Assembly: GCA_029260555.1 (NCBI GenBank)
Contig: JAJDCZ010000039.1
Span: 1 to 53,044 of the forward strand
Length of the DNA: 53,044 nt
Origin: Phycisphaerales bacterium
Lineage (GTDB): Bacteria > Planctomycetota > Phycisphaerae > Phycisphaerales > UBA1924
Direction of reading: 5' to 3'
The notes beneath the pieces were generated by a model that saw nothing but the letters and a program-made list of their open reading frames with translations, was not told where the DNA came from and ran no database searches. The position numbers and the translations under genes are program-made. Below are positions 42,844-52,901 of the stretch, piece by piece (position 1 is the first letter of the stretch; every line of letters starts with the position of its first letter).

Positions 42844-44487
42844 TCAGACCAGAAGTGATCGGCCTGTCATGGCATCGGGTTGGGTGAGGTTCATCATCTG
42901 GATGCTGGTGGGCACGATGTCTGCCAGCCTGCCATCTTGACAAAGTTTGGCATTTTTGAAGGCTTCGCCGATCACAAACAGCGGCACATCAAAGGTCGTG
43001 TGCGAAGTGTGAGGCATGTTTGTTTCAGGATTAAGCATCTGCTCAGCGTTGCCATGGTCTGCGGTCACAATCGCACAGCCGTTGCGTGCCAGTACCGCGT
43101 CGATGATCTTGCCGACAGCAGCATCAACGGTTTGGCAAGCGAGAATGGCAGCGTCGAGTTTGCCGGTGTGGCCGACCATGTCTGCGTTGGCAAAGTTCAC
43201 CACGATGACCTGCTCACAGTCGTCCCCGGCGCTGAGGCGATCAAGCACCGCCTGGCATACGCCAGCAGCAGACATCTCGGGTTGCTGGTCATAGGTGCTG
43301 ACCATGGGCGACTGGATGATCTGACGGCATTCACCCTCAAAAGGTTCATCACGATAATCATTGAAGAAAAAAGTGACATGGGGGTACTTCTCGGTCTCTG
43401 CACAGCGAAACTGCGTCAACCCAAGATTCGACCAAAACTTTCCTGCGATGTTCTGCAATGCAGGTGGTCTGGGGAAGGCAACCTGGGCGAGCTGAGCCAG
43501 CACTTGTGAATACGGGCACATGATTACAAAGTGCAGTTTCAGCTTTTGTCCGCGATTAAAGCCCACAGCCCCGGTATCAGGCGAAGGCTGAATCGAAGGA
43601 CCATCAGCGAACTGGTCAAGCAAAAAGGCAGAGACGATCTCGCGCGGGCGGTCGCCCCGGTAGTTGTAGAAGATTACGGTGTCGCCATCAACGATGCGCC
43701 AGTCCCGGGCATCTTGCTGGTCTGTGCCGATCATGGTGGGTTCGATAAACTCGTCACCAACCATGTTGGGATCGGTGGGTTGATCATAAAACTGCTGTAC
43801 GGCATCGGTGGCGCTCATGCAAAAGCGAGGCTCGTCTGATGGTTCACCATTTCCAGTCAGGCAGCGGTAGGCACGGGCGATGCGTTCCCATCGATTGTCG
43901 CGGTCCATCGCCCAGTATCTGCCGATGACGCTGACGATTTTGCCGAGGTTGGTTTCATCGCAAAAATCCTGAACCTGCTGAATGAAGTTTTTGCCAGTGA
44001 AGGGGCTGGTGTCTCGACCATCGGTAAAAAGATGAATGGCAACCCGAGGCGCAGCCTGGTGCTTGCAAAGGCGGATGATGGCATAGAGATGCTCGAGCAA
44101 GCCATGCACGCCAGCGTCTGAACAGATACCCATGAGGTGAATCGTGCGATCAGCATCGCGTGCGTGATCGACCGCATCGCAGAGAACGGGGTTGTTTTCC
44201 AGCCCGGCATCGCAGGCTTTGGAGATGCGCACGACCTCCTGGTCAACGATTCGGCCTGCGCCAATGTTCTGGTGGCCGACCTCGGAGTTGCCCATTTTGC
44301 CGTCAGGCAGGCCGACATCAAGCCCGCTGGTGCGGATGAGTGTCATGGGCCAGTTCTGGGCCAGTGCATCAGCGACGGGTGTGTCTGCGAGTTTGATCGC
44401 ATTGAAAGCGTCGTGTTCCGGGTTGGGGTTGGTCCCCCAGCCGTCGCGGATGATGAGAACAAAGGGCGCGTGAGAGGGTTGGGGCAT
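42844..44487 (-). CDS. gpmI: 2,3-bisphosphoglycerate-independent phosphoglycerate mutase
   Basis: Protein of 547 residues; Mn-dependent interconversion of 3- and 2-phosphoglycerate in glycolysis. Motifs: LIIRDGWGTNPN at the start (metal Asp), catalytic Ser in GKMGNSEVGHQNIGAGRI, HLFTDGRDTSP, NFANADMVGHTGKLDAA and the metal site IVTADHGNAEQM. It lies 18 bases after ald on the same strand, so it is co-transcribed with it. Confidence 0.95.
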   Translation of the reverse strand: MPQPSHAPFVLIIRDGWGTNPNPEHDAFNAIKLADTPVADALAQNWPMTLIRTSGLDVGLPDGKMGNSEVGHQNIGAGRIVDQEVVRISKACDAGLENNPVLCDAVDHARDADRTIHLMGICSDAGVHGLLEHLYAIIRLCKHQAAPRVAIHLFTDGRDTSPFTGKNFIQQVQDFCDETNLGKIVSVIGRYWAMDRDNRWERIARAYRCLTGNGEPSDEPRFCMSATDAVQQFYDQPTDPNMVGDEFIEPTMIGTDQQDARDWRIVDGDTVIFYNYRGDRPREIVSAFLLDQFADGPSIQPSPDTGAVGFNRGQKLKLHFVIMCPYSQVLAQLAQVAFPRPPALQNIAGKFWSNLGLTQFRCAETEKYPHVTFFFNDYRDEPFEGECRQIIQSPMVSTYDQQPEMSAAGVCQAVLDRLSAGDDCEQVIVVNFANADMVGHTGKLDAAILACQTVDAAVGKIIDAVLARNGCAIVTADHGNAEQMLNPETNMPHTSHTTFDVPLFVIGEAFKNAKLCQDGRLADIVPTSIQMMNLTQPDAMTGRSLLV

Positions 44488-44505
44488 AAGTTGAGTCTTT
44501 CAATA

Positions 44506-45618
44506 TCACACAGTTGTGACTTCAAGCCCGTGTGCTTCTGCGACGGGTTGATTCAGCAGCTTGCCATGTTCAATGTTGATCGCAGCTTTGAAACCCGGGT
44601 TGTTCTGGGCGACTGATTCATAGCCCTCGCTGGCGATGCGAAGCGTCCAGGGCATGGTGGCGTTGCTCAATGCGCGGGTGGAGGTTCGCGCGACAGCTCC
44701 GGGCATGTTGCCTACGCAGTAATGGACCACGCCATCGATGATGTAGGTGGGTGAGCCATGGGTTGTGACTTTGCTGGTTTCAACACAGCCGCCCTGATCG
44801 ATGGAGACATCGACGATCACAGAACCTTTTTTCATGATCCCAATGTCTTCACGATGCACCAGATGGGGAGCTTTTGCGCCGGGCAGCAGCACTGCTCCGA
44901 CAACCAGATCCGCCCACTGGAGATATTCACGGATGGCATGAGGGTCAGAGTAGATTGTTGTGACATTGTCAGCCATGACATCTTCGAGGTAGCGCATGCG
45001 GTTGAGATCGACATCCATCAGGACGACATCAGCGCCCATACCCGCTGCAATGCGTGCAGCGGCGGTGCCTACGACGCCGCCGCCGAGCACCAGCACACGG
45101 CCCGGCTCGACGCCCGGCACGCCTCCCAGTAGCACCCCTCGACCCTGCTGGGGTTTTTCCAGATACTTGGCCCCTTCCTGGGTGGCCATGGAACCGGCGA
45201 TCTCACTCATGGGTGTGAGCAGAGGGAGGTGGATCTTGCCACTGGCATCGCGTTCTTCAAGTGTTTCATAAGCAATAGCGACGACATTGCGTTCCAGACA
45301 CGCCAGGGTCAGGTCGCGGTCGGCAGCGAAGTGGAAATAAGTGAACAACACTTGCCCATCGCGCATGTGAGGCCATTCCTGAGCCTGAGGCTCTTTGACC
45401 TTCACAATCATGTCGCTCTTGGCCCAGACCTCATCAGCCGTTGCGATGATCTGTGCTCCAGCCTGCTCATAAGCATCATTTTCAAAGCCGGTCCCGACGC
45501 CTGCATCATTCTGGATGAGCACGGTGTGGCCTTGCCTGGTTAGAAGATCAACAGCCACTGGCAGCAAGCCAAGGCGATATTCATCGGGCTTGACCTCTTT
45601 GGGAACTCCTACGATCAT
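44506..45618 (-). CDS. ald: Alanine dehydrogenase
   Basis: Protein of 370 residues, the family length. Reversibly deaminates alanine to pyruvate with NAD. Motifs: [31 protein letters not shown] with the catalytic Lys, the Rossmann motif [24 protein letters not shown], and [24 protein letters not shown] precedes the ATG. An inverted repeat TCCGG-N7-CCGGA (45671-45687) lies 53 bases upstream. Confidence 0.96.
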   Translation of the reverse strand: MIVGVPKEVKPDEYRLGLLPVAVDLLTRQGHTVLIQNDAGVGTGFENDAYEQAGAQIIATADEVWAKSDMIVKVKEPQAQEWPHMRDGQVLFTYFHFAADRDLTLACLERNVVAIAYETLEERDASGKIHLPLLTPMSEIAGSMATQEGAKYLEKPQQGRGVLLGGVPGVEPGRVLVLGGGVVGTAAARIAAGMGADVVLMDVDLNRMRYLEDVMADNVTTIYSDPHAIREYLQWADLVVGAVLLPGAKAPHLVHREDIGIMKKGSVIVDVSIDQGGCVETSKVTTHGSPTYIIDGVVHYCVGNMPGAVARTSTRALSNATMPWTLRIASEGYESVAQNNPGFKAAINIEHGKLLNQPVAEAHGLEVTTV

Positions 45619-45747
45619 GGCTCACTCCTCATATAGCAGGCTGATTGCATATCAGACAATGGGTTTGATTTCCGGGGTCATTCCGGATGGGCCTCAATCC
45701 TAGGCTGCCTCGGTTTTGTTTGATAGCCTGTTCACAAACCACAACTT

Positions 45748-45882
45748 ATGACAAACAACCCTGCCAGGGAACCAGAACCAGTCCCAAAGCGTCAAAAAGA
45801 CCACTTCCTAACACGCAAGGTTCGTCCGAGTGTGACTCTCTTGGAGATTTACAAGTCCAAGGCAGCCCCATCGCGTGTATAA
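45748..45882 (+). CDS. Candidate small protein of 44 residues
   Basis: A short frame lies in the 331-base space between ald and the next gene: MTNNPAREPEPVPKRQKDHF, continuing with LTRKVRPSVTLLEIYKSKAA. It is highly charged and has an amphipathic middle. There is no clear Shine-Dalgarno site, so this is a candidate only. Outside it, the spacer holds only the ald upstream dyad. Confidence 0.3.
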   Translation: MTNNPAREPEPVPKRQKDHFLTRKVRPSVTLLEIYKSKAAPSRV

Positions 45883-45949
45883 GCCGGTCTGATCGGCTAG
45901 GATTCGTGCACGATGCCCGTCTACAGGGCGAAACTGGAGACTTCTGACC

Positions 45950-47545
45950 ATGACAGTTCACACCCTGCGCACCAGAACAAGGGGGCTCAATCAATGCCTG
46001 ATGATCGGCTTGATGGGCTTATTGATGACAAGCCTTGCTCTGACTGCTCGCAGCGATGATTTTATCGACCGCGCCAATGCCAAGTTGCCCGATTCACTGC
46101 CTGACGCACGCTCGGACATTGTGCTTTTACCCGTCATGGCTGCGATAGATGCACCGCCCAGCGTGTGTGATACGCCCCAGCGGGCCATGCTGCTGGACAC
46201 CACCAGCACGGGTTGGGCTCAGGCGAGCGAGTGGGCTGCGGGCGAGCATCAGATACCTCTCTTTGCGGCTCTCAAACAAGTCACGCTAGAAGATGACTAT
46301 CGAAAGGCTTTCGTGTTTGTTCAGCCTTACGGGGCACAGGGCGCAGGCTTTGAGATGCTCAAGATTGGGATGTACACCGAACTTGGCGATCCGCCGCTTC
46401 TTGCTGCAGCACAGCATCTGTACCTGCCCGCGTTTGATAACGCTGCCAGCCTGGTGCATGTTCAGGCAACAAAGCTCGCCAGCGAGAAGAAGGTGTTTGA
46501 AGCAATCGATCTGTTGGTGGACTGGCTTTTCTTTTGTCGCCAGATTGCAGATCGTGCATTTCAAGAAGAGGTGACCTGGTCGTATCTCTCTATGATCGAT
46601 GCGCTGGAGCGGATTCGTGATATTGCCTATCTGGATTATCGCTATGGCGAGCAAGATCTGGATGCGACGCGTGTGCCTGCACTTATCCAGAGGCTTGATC
46701 CCGAACGCGGGTATCTGAACTTTGACCATCTGGTGTTTCCCGGTGCTGAGCGTGTCGCAGTTGAACAGCTCGTTTCGATTATCTATGAGCCTCGTGGTGG
46801 ACCCAACCCAAACACCTTTGCTCGCACAATGGCAAGGCTCGGCTCGACGGATCTGCCTTTGAGATTGTTCTCTGAAGCATCCAGCTGGCGAAGTTTGCAA
46901 GCATTTCAAGCGGACTGGTTTGATGCCACCGCAGAAACTCAGCGTGTTTTTGATGACTTTGAATCCCGCTGGGATGTTGACTATTTTGACTCGCGGATGT
47001 CTGATACATTCACGCTGCATCAGCTCAACCCGTTTCGGTATGCTGCATTGCGTGGGGGTATCTATGACATGTCGCCCTTGTATCAGATCAGGCAAAGACT
47101 TCGGGTTGAAGCTGCGGGCACACGGACTGCACTTGCGGTGGTGGCGTATGTTTCATCGCGGGGTGCATTTCCGCCTTCGCTCTCTGCGGTGAGGCCTCGG
47201 TATGTCAAAAGGCTTGATGTTGATCCATACAATCCCAATCGACTTGGAGGTGCCAGACCTCCGATGGAGTACTTTGTTCCCAACAAGATCAACTATCGCC
47301 AGACCGGACCTCGGGAAGCAATACAGCCTCATGAGATGAATGTTGTGACAGGTGATCGCAACTTCAAGCTCAGCATTGAAGATGATCAGTTTGTGATCTA
47401 TTCCGTGGGGCGTGATGGCGGGAAGAATATTGCTGCGATCGTGCAGAACTCCGATGAACTTGCAGCGGGCACGGATTATCTGATTTGGCCGCCGCTGCTC
47501 TCATTACGCAGGCAGGATCTTGAAGATCAGACCGGCGGGGAATAA
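45950..47545 (+). CDS. Large exported or anchored planctomycete hypothetical protein
   Basis: Protein of 531 residues with no known function. A signal/anchor (MIGLMGLLMTSLALTARS) precedes a long helical region. The C-terminal 130 residues follow a pattern common in planctomycete proteins: RTALAVVAYVSSRGAFPPSL, PRYVKRLDVDPYNP, then FVIYSVGRDGGKN. This resembles the pilin-like tail (type II pseudopilin style strand with a calcium-type loop), though no prepilin site is present. GGAG precedes ATG 45950. trxB follows 30 bases later. Confidence 0.72.
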   Translation: MTVHTLRTRTRGLNQCLMIGLMGLLMTSLALTARSDDFIDRANAKLPDSLPDARSDIVLLPVMAAIDAPPSVCDTPQRAMLLDTTSTGWAQASEWAAGEHQIPLFAALKQVTLEDDYRKAFVFVQPYGAQGAGFEMLKIGMYTELGDPPLLAAAQHLYLPAFDNAASLVHVQATKLASEKKVFEAIDLLVDWLFFCRQIADRAFQEEVTWSYLSMIDALERIRDIAYLDYRYGEQDLDATRVPALIQRLDPERGYLNFDHLVFPGAERVAVEQLVSIIYEPRGGPNPNTFARTMARLGSTDLPLRLFSEASSWRSLQAFQADWFDATAETQRVFDDFESRWDVDYFDSRMSDTFTLHQLNPFRYAALRGGIYDMSPLYQIRQRLRVEAAGTRTALAVVAYVSSRGAFPPSLSAVRPRYVKRLDVDPYNPNRLGGARPPMEYFVPNKINYRQTGPREAIQPHEMNVVTGDRNFKLSIEDDQFVIYSVGRDGGKNIAAIVQNSDELAAGTDYLIWPPLLSLRRQDLEDQTGGE

Positions 47546-47575
47546 AGCCGTTACTTGAAAGGTTTGCTAGGCACT

Positions 47576-48556
47576 ATGAGTGATCCGTCTGTACATAAAC
47601 TCGTCATTATCGGTTCTGGTCCCGCAGGCTGGACGGCTGCCATCTACGCTGCCCGCGCCCAGCTTGATCCCGTTGTATACATCGGCGTACCCAAGCAGGA
47701 CCCCGGCCCCATCCTGCCTGGCGGGCAGCTCATGCTCACGACGGATGTCGAAAACTATCCAGGCTTCCCCGATGGCATCGCAGGCCCAGAGATGATGGAC
47801 CAGTTCCAGCAGCAGGCTCTTCGTTTTGGTACCAAAATCGTGGGCCAGGACATCGTTCGGTGCGATTTTTCCACGACGCCTTTGACGCTCTACACCTCAA
47901 AGGATGAAGTGATCAAAGCCCACGCTGTGATCGTGGCGACAGGGGCAACCGCCAACTGGCTCGGGCAGGAAAATGAAATGCGTCTGGCACGCAGCGGCGG
48001 CGGGGTCAGTGCTTGCGCGGTTTGTGATGGTGCCTTGCCCATGTTCCGCGATCAACCCCTGGCGGTCGTGGGCGGCGGGGATTCTGCGCTGGAAGAAGCC
48101 CATCATCTCACCAAGTTCGCATCAACGGTGTACCTCATCCACCGCCGCGACGAGCTGCGAGGCTCGAAGATCATGCGTGAACGGTTCACGAGTAAACCGA
48201 ATGCAGAAGTTCTCTGGAACAAAGTTGTTGTGGATGTGCTGGGCGATGAAAAAATCACCGGGGTTCTCCTTGAAGATACCAAAACCGGCGAACAATCCGA
48301 GTTGACACTTAAGGGTCTGTTCATCGCAATCGGACACACACCGACCACGCGATTTCTTCAGGACAGTGGGCTCGCATTTGATGACAAGGGATACATCAAG
48401 CTTGAGACGCGTGCCAGCACCACCAACATCCCGGGAGTGTTTGCTGCGGGTGATGTGGCTGATGCGAACTATCGACAGGCGATTACCGCTGCGGGCATGG
48501 GCTGCCAGGCAGCACTGGATGTTGAACACTGGCTGGGCGATCAAAACCTGATCTGA
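47576..48556 (+). CDS. trxB: Thioredoxin-disulfide reductase
   Basis: Protein of 326 residues; NADPH-dependent FAD enzyme that reduces thioredoxin. Motifs: VIIGSGPAGWTAAIYAAR (FAD), GGQLMLTTDVENYPGFP, the redox pair in GGVSACAVCDGALP (CAVC), NADPH site VVGGGDSALEEA and the C-terminal GVFAAGDVADANYRQA. ATG 47576 with AAAGG upstream; a TTG at 47555 is rejected. Confidence 0.96.
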   Translation: MSDPSVHKLVIIGSGPAGWTAAIYAARAQLDPVVYIGVPKQDPGPILPGGQLMLTTDVENYPGFPDGIAGPEMMDQFQQQALRFGTKIVGQDIVRCDFSTTPLTLYTSKDEVIKAHAVIVATGATANWLGQENEMRLARSGGGVSACAVCDGALPMFRDQPLAVVGGGDSALEEAHHLTKFASTVYLIHRRDELRGSKIMRERFTSKPNAEVLWNKVVVDVLGDEKITGVLLEDTKTGEQSELTLKGLFIAIGHTPTTRFLQDSGLAFDDKGYIKLETRASTTNIPGVFAAGDVADANYRQAITAAGMGCQAALDVEHWLGDQNLI

Positions 48557-48787
48557 GTGAGCAACCTGTCCCTGGCATCCCGTTGCGTTGGCGCTTCTGG
48601 CTTAGGGCTAAGAGCCAGCGCTCTTAATCGGAATGACCCGGTTCGGAACCAAACCTGATCTTACTTTTGTGCTCTCTGATCTCTCTGTTTACAGGGTAGT
48701 CCAACGAAGCCGCCTGGATTTCATGGAATAAGCCCCGCTGCCTGGCGGTTGATGTGAGAGTGCGTTCTCTTGAAGCGGAGGCTCAGC

Positions 48788-49495
48788 ATGAAGGCATCAC
48801 GGCGAGAGTTGTTTTTATTCGTATTATGCTCGGCAAACATGGGCTTGGCTCTGCCTGTGATGGCTCAGCCGACGCTGCACTATTCGTGGGTGGTGATCAG
48901 CGGGGATACGGTGCTGGCACCGGGGGAGAGTGTGGTGCTGGGTCTTCAGGCAGAGTTTACCAATGCCACGGGCTACGCAGGCGGGGGGTTTACCATCAGC
49001 ATGGACAACTTTGCAGAAGGCGATGATTCAGTCTGGATCGCAGGCACGCGAGGCGTGGACAATCTGTCAAACAATGGCGATCAGCATCGAGAAATGTTTA
49101 ATGATGGGGTCGGGCGCGTTCCCGTCTTCAGAAACAATCCATCCAACGGAAGTGAACGCTACACACTTTTGAACAATCAAATTTTGGGTGGCATAAACCC
49201 TAGCAGGATTGAGCTATTCCAGTTTGGTCTTTTTGCGAATCGCGAGCCGGACCGAAGCAATCCAATCACTTTTTTTACGATGGAGTTCTTTGCTGGCAAT
49301 ACGCTTGGTAATCGGATATTTACCATGAACTCTTATATTGGCTTAGTATTGACTGGTTCCCTTGATATACCTTTGACTGTCGACATAGTAACAACCGACC
49401 CGATCACACTCTCAATTGTACCTGCACCAGCTTCACTGACCATGTTGGGATTTTCCAGCTTTATGTTTTCAAGGCGAAGAAGGAGTGTGTTATGA
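48788..49495 (+). CDS. Exported PEP-CTERM-like surface protein
   Basis: Protein of 235 residues. Signal peptide (ELFLFVLCSANMGLALPVMAQ), then a beta-rich body of unknown function. The C-terminus has VPAPASLTMLGFSSFMFS followed by RRRRSVL. This proline motif, short membrane segment and Arg cluster is the exosortase sorting signal (PEP-CTERM) in the PAPA variant common in Phycisphaerae. Start ATG 48788 with GGAGG six bases upstream. Confidence 0.78.
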   Translation: MKASRRELFLFVLCSANMGLALPVMAQPTLHYSWVVISGDTVLAPGESVVLGLQAEFTNATGYAGGGFTISMDNFAEGDDSVWIAGTRGVDNLSNNGDQHREMFNDGVGRVPVFRNNPSNGSERYTLLNNQILGGINPSRIELFQFGLFANREPDRSNPITFFTMEFFAGNTLGNRIFTMNSYIGLVLTGSLDIPLTVDIVTTDPITLSIVPAPASLTMLGFSSFMFSRRRRSVL

Positions 49496-49562
49496 GCATG
49501 GCATACCCAGATCTTTGGTGATGCCTCGGCACGGACAGGACCGCATAATGCGGAGGAATCGC

Positions 49563-50985
49563 CTACTCTGCCGAATGTGACTTGGGCAGTTTCGTCCGCC
49601 AATGCTCAGCCTTGGTGTCGTAACCCCGTCCCGGTTCGGCGGCATTCCAGGCTTCATACAAATCCACCACACGCTCGATGGCTTCGTTCTTGCGAGCTTC
49701 GGGCGTTTCATCCTTGGCTTGCAGGGCGTTGGCCGACTCGGTCAGGACCGGCTCGGCCTCGATAAACTTGGCCTGCTTCGCAAGGGACTCGCCCAAGTTG
49801 CTTTGCGCGTTGGCGATGAGCCAGTCGCCATCGCCAGCCGCGATTACTTCCTGGCGAATCGAGAGACACACACGCAACACCGGCTCGGCATCTTTGGCAT
49901 GGTCATTCTTCAAAAGCGCCATGCCATACTCGATCATGGTGGATGTCGCTTCCGCCAGATACCGTTTGGTTACGGGAGGCCGTTCATCAACCGGGGAGGC
50001 CGCTCGCAGTTGATCGGCATGCACCAGGAAGACTGTCATCGCACGCCGGGCTCGGTCATAGTCGCTTGGGGAGTTGTCGTCGTCGCTGACAACGCGCAAT
50101 GCAGCAGCTGCAAGACGATCAGGATCATCCTCAATCCAGCGCGCCATGTTGATCGCCGCGGCTCGGACTTGTGGTTCAAGCGACAGGTCAGATTGCAACG
50201 CCTCTCGAATATCCGCAACGAAGATCAGACGCTCTTTCAAGTCATCGATCAGCGTCGCGGCCTGTTCGTTGATCGCCGAGGACCGCATGAGGACGAGGTT
50301 GATCGCTGAGTGGCGGAGTGTGTCGCTCAGTGTCGCGTCGTTTCGTATGCTCTGGGCAATGGCAGAGCGGTTGAGCCCTTTGCTGAACAGTTCATCGACG
50401 AAGGGAGTCATGGTTTGTTCGGCGCGACGCGCCTCGTCACGCTCAGCGATGCGGTCACGGTATGCAACACTGTCCCACAGCCGCACCGTCTTGTCCCACG
50501 AGGCCGACGCGATGCGTGAGTCATCCGGGCTGAACGCGACCGAAGTGATCGAATCCTTGTGACCGCGAAGGATGCGAAGCTCATCGCCTGTGGCGGCGTC
50601 CCAAACCCTAACGGTGTTGTCGTACGACGCCGACGCAATGCGCGACCCGTCGGGGTTGAACGCGACAGATGTAACAGGACTGCCATCGTGCGCGCGGAGG
50701 ACGGCGAACTCTTTCCCGCTGGACGCGTCCCACAGCCGCACCGTCCCAGCGCCCGACGCTGAAGCTATGCGCGACCCATCCGGGCTGAATACGATTGAGC
50801 GGGTCCCGCCTTGAAGGACGAGAAGTTCCTTCCCGCTGGCGGCATCCCATAGCCGCACCGTCTTGTCCCACGATCCCGAGGCGATTTGCGACCCGTCGGG
50901 GCTGAACGCAGCCGTAGTGACTTGGCCCTCATGCTTGTCGAAGACGACGAGTTGTTCGCGGCTCGCAACATCCCACATAGTCCCA
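49563..50985 (-). pseudogene. C-terminal half of a WD40/TPR protein, N-terminus lost
   Basis: Open frame with about four and a half WD40 repeats (GHxDSITSVAFSPDDSRIAS, then ASWDKTVRLWD consensus), a helical region, and a TPR-like tail ending HWRTKLPKSHSAE. This is the usual C-terminal layout of planctomycete Ser/Thr kinases with WD40 and TPR repeats. A propeller needs about seven blades, so at least two and any kinase domain are missing. The frame enters repeat 1 abruptly (MWDVASREQL) at the junction with the cas gene. It may still be translated from ATG 50978, but is best regarded as a fragment. Confidence 0.75.
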
Positions 50986-51489
50986 GGGGCTGAACAGTGA
51001 ACGCTTGAGATGACAATCCTTTGTTTTTTCAATGACAGATTCTAGATTTCCATAGTAATAGTCACGGCGGGTTGTCTGGAGTTGACTGGTCGCTTCAGCC
51101 GGAGCAAAGTCACTTGCAAATGCCGCGAGCCAGTCTACCCGCTCTCGGTTAGATTGCGAATAAAGTTCGGTCTTCTCAAGAATAGGACGGGGTTGAGTTG
51201 ATTTTTCTTCCGATTGCGCGAGTTCCTTCAGCAAGTCCGCATGGTGGTCGTTGATGCTGTTAATCAACCCTTTTGATATTTTTTTGAGCAGCGAGTTCTC
51301 GTCTCGTATGTTGCCATTTGATCTTTGAATCTCCGGTACCCAAGTGCCTCCATTTGGAGTCCATTTTATTCCAATAAGTGAATCTTTGCTCAAAATCCGC
51401 AGCACACCCAATGCCGCGAGGAATCCGAGCGGGTTTGAGCCGTCGAGGCCGGGCAGGAGGATGCCTTGTTTAGATTTGATATGTGTCAT
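50972..51489 (-). pseudogene. Truncated type I-G (I-U) CRISPR-associated protein fragment
   Basis: Starts at ATG 51489, overlapping the cas3 stop by four bases (ATGA). The N-terminus GILLPGLDGSNPLGFLAALG and the later RDYYYGNL plus KRSLFSPWDY resemble the Cas8u/Csx17 or Cas3-extension proteins that follow cas3 in type I-G loci. About 170 residues remain. At 50971-50985 the frame runs into WD40-coding DNA in the wrong frame and stops at 50929. A 5-base direct repeat (TCCCA at 50971 and 50981) marks the join. Subunit identity is uncertain; the CRISPR link rests on position and motif memory. Confidence 0.6.
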
Positions 51490-52901
51490 ATCGTGGCCTC
51501 CACAGATTCTTGTGTGCCGACAGTATTGTTCTCGTATACCCCCGCATCCTCGGCGGCGCTGGCCTGCTGGTCGGCGAGGCGAAGGATTGATTCAAGGTAG
51601 GCCAGACCCCACCAGCCGAAGCGGCGTGTGAGCGACCAGAATCGCTCGGCGACACCCGAATCGAGACGGTGCGGCGGGCAGGCAAGCCGATCTTCGTTGG
51701 TCAGATTTATGCCGCCAACTTCAATGCACGGTGGATTATCATCAAGGACAACCGGGGCGAACGGGCGTGCGTGACCGTGATGAGCGGCGATGAGGTGGAG
51801 AACCAGATCACGCTTCGCCGGATCGGTCGGGAGTCTGCCTGATCGCTCTGCGAGTTGGAGCGAGAACATTTCGTGGCGAAAGCCATCTGGCAAGCCGGAA
51901 CGAAGCCGTGCCGCGATGCGATCAGGCCTGGTTTGAGGCATCCCGTCCGATTTGGCAAGCAACGCCGATTCGTAAGCGGCAAGAAGCCAGGCATCGGTGC
52001 GATTGGTACGCCGCAGCAAAGCCTGAAATCGTTCGTCTGCCTTCCCCAGGTCGTGCAGTTGCGCGGCGAGCTTGGAAAGGTCATGTTCTACAGAAATAGG
52101 AAGGCGCTCAACGCTGAGCTGGACTCGGCCAGCTACATGCTCGGTGTGATCCTTGAGCTTCACAGAATCCGTGCGCGAAGTTGTAGAAGCGTCGTCGATG
52201 CCGTCGTCAAGAACAGGGATGTACCAGTCGGTCGTGGAGCCGAGTCGATTTCGCGTGGTGAGTACGACACCGCGGTTGTCGGGGTATGAATCGATGCGCA
52301 GGCCGTTCTTTACATCCGCCAGCGCTCCCAAGCGTTGTTTGAGATCGTCATTGGTCGGTCCGAGCCATGTTTCGGCGGCATCCTTGAGCAGCCCTTGCCA
52401 CTCGGTGGGTGTTGGCGGGTTGTCCCGGTCGGCGGCTCGGTCGAAGAGTATGTCGAACGCCTCCCCCGTGGGCAGGCCTGTTCTTAGCGAACGATGAAGG
52501 CGCAGAGATGCGCGGTCACGAGCCTGATGGAATGCAGCCTCGGCCATGTCGATATTGAACTCTCCTGGCGATTCAGCTTGTGCGAGATCTTCGGTATCCC
52601 CTTGTGAAGTAGCCAACGATGCCTGAACACCTGGGAGGTGCCCGAGTTGATCCTTGTTTTCAGTTGAAGCTGGCAGTACGAGCGTATCGCCCGGTTGCAA
52701 GTCGTCTGGCGAACCGATCAGCACGCTGTTCAATGAACCACGCCAGAGAACACCACAGGGCATCGGCGTGCGATCTTGATTGGTGTCCTTACGGTTCTTC
52801 TCGTCTTTATCCTCTGCCACTGGTACACCCAACAGATCGCCTTCGTCGGGTGAAGGTTGATCCTTCAGCCATCGACGCAGCCGGGATATTGGTACGCTCA
52901 T
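51486..52901 (-). pseudogene. cas3: C-terminal HD-nuclease part of type I-G Cas3, helicase missing
   Basis: Open frame of 471 residues. Type I-G Cas3 has helicase first and HD nuclease last. Here residues 1-245 match the post-helicase linker (CGVLWRGSL, LQPGDTLVLPAST). Residues 250-460 carry the HD domain: His in DHTEHV (252), LHDLGKADERFQALL (His-Asp 283-284), FRHEMFSLQ (343), IAAHHGHARPFAPV (374-375) and WWGLAYLESILRLADQQAS. All metal ligands are present, so the nuclease half could fold, but no ATPase motif exists here. A stop lies six bases upstream of the ATG. Without its helicase it cannot support normal interference. Confidence 0.72.

Noticed and set aside
48596..48630. Terminator after trxB
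   Set aside because: GCGCT...AGCGC with an inner GGCT/AGCC forms a hairpin but has a bulge and no T-run, so I do not call it.
49541..49553. Palindrome CCGCAT-A-ATGCGG between converging genes
   Set aside because: Short, no T-run, no second copy seen; could be chance.
50408..50871. Several frames antisense or shifted to the WD40 repeats
   Set aside because: Arise from the repeated WD40 DNA in wrong frames.
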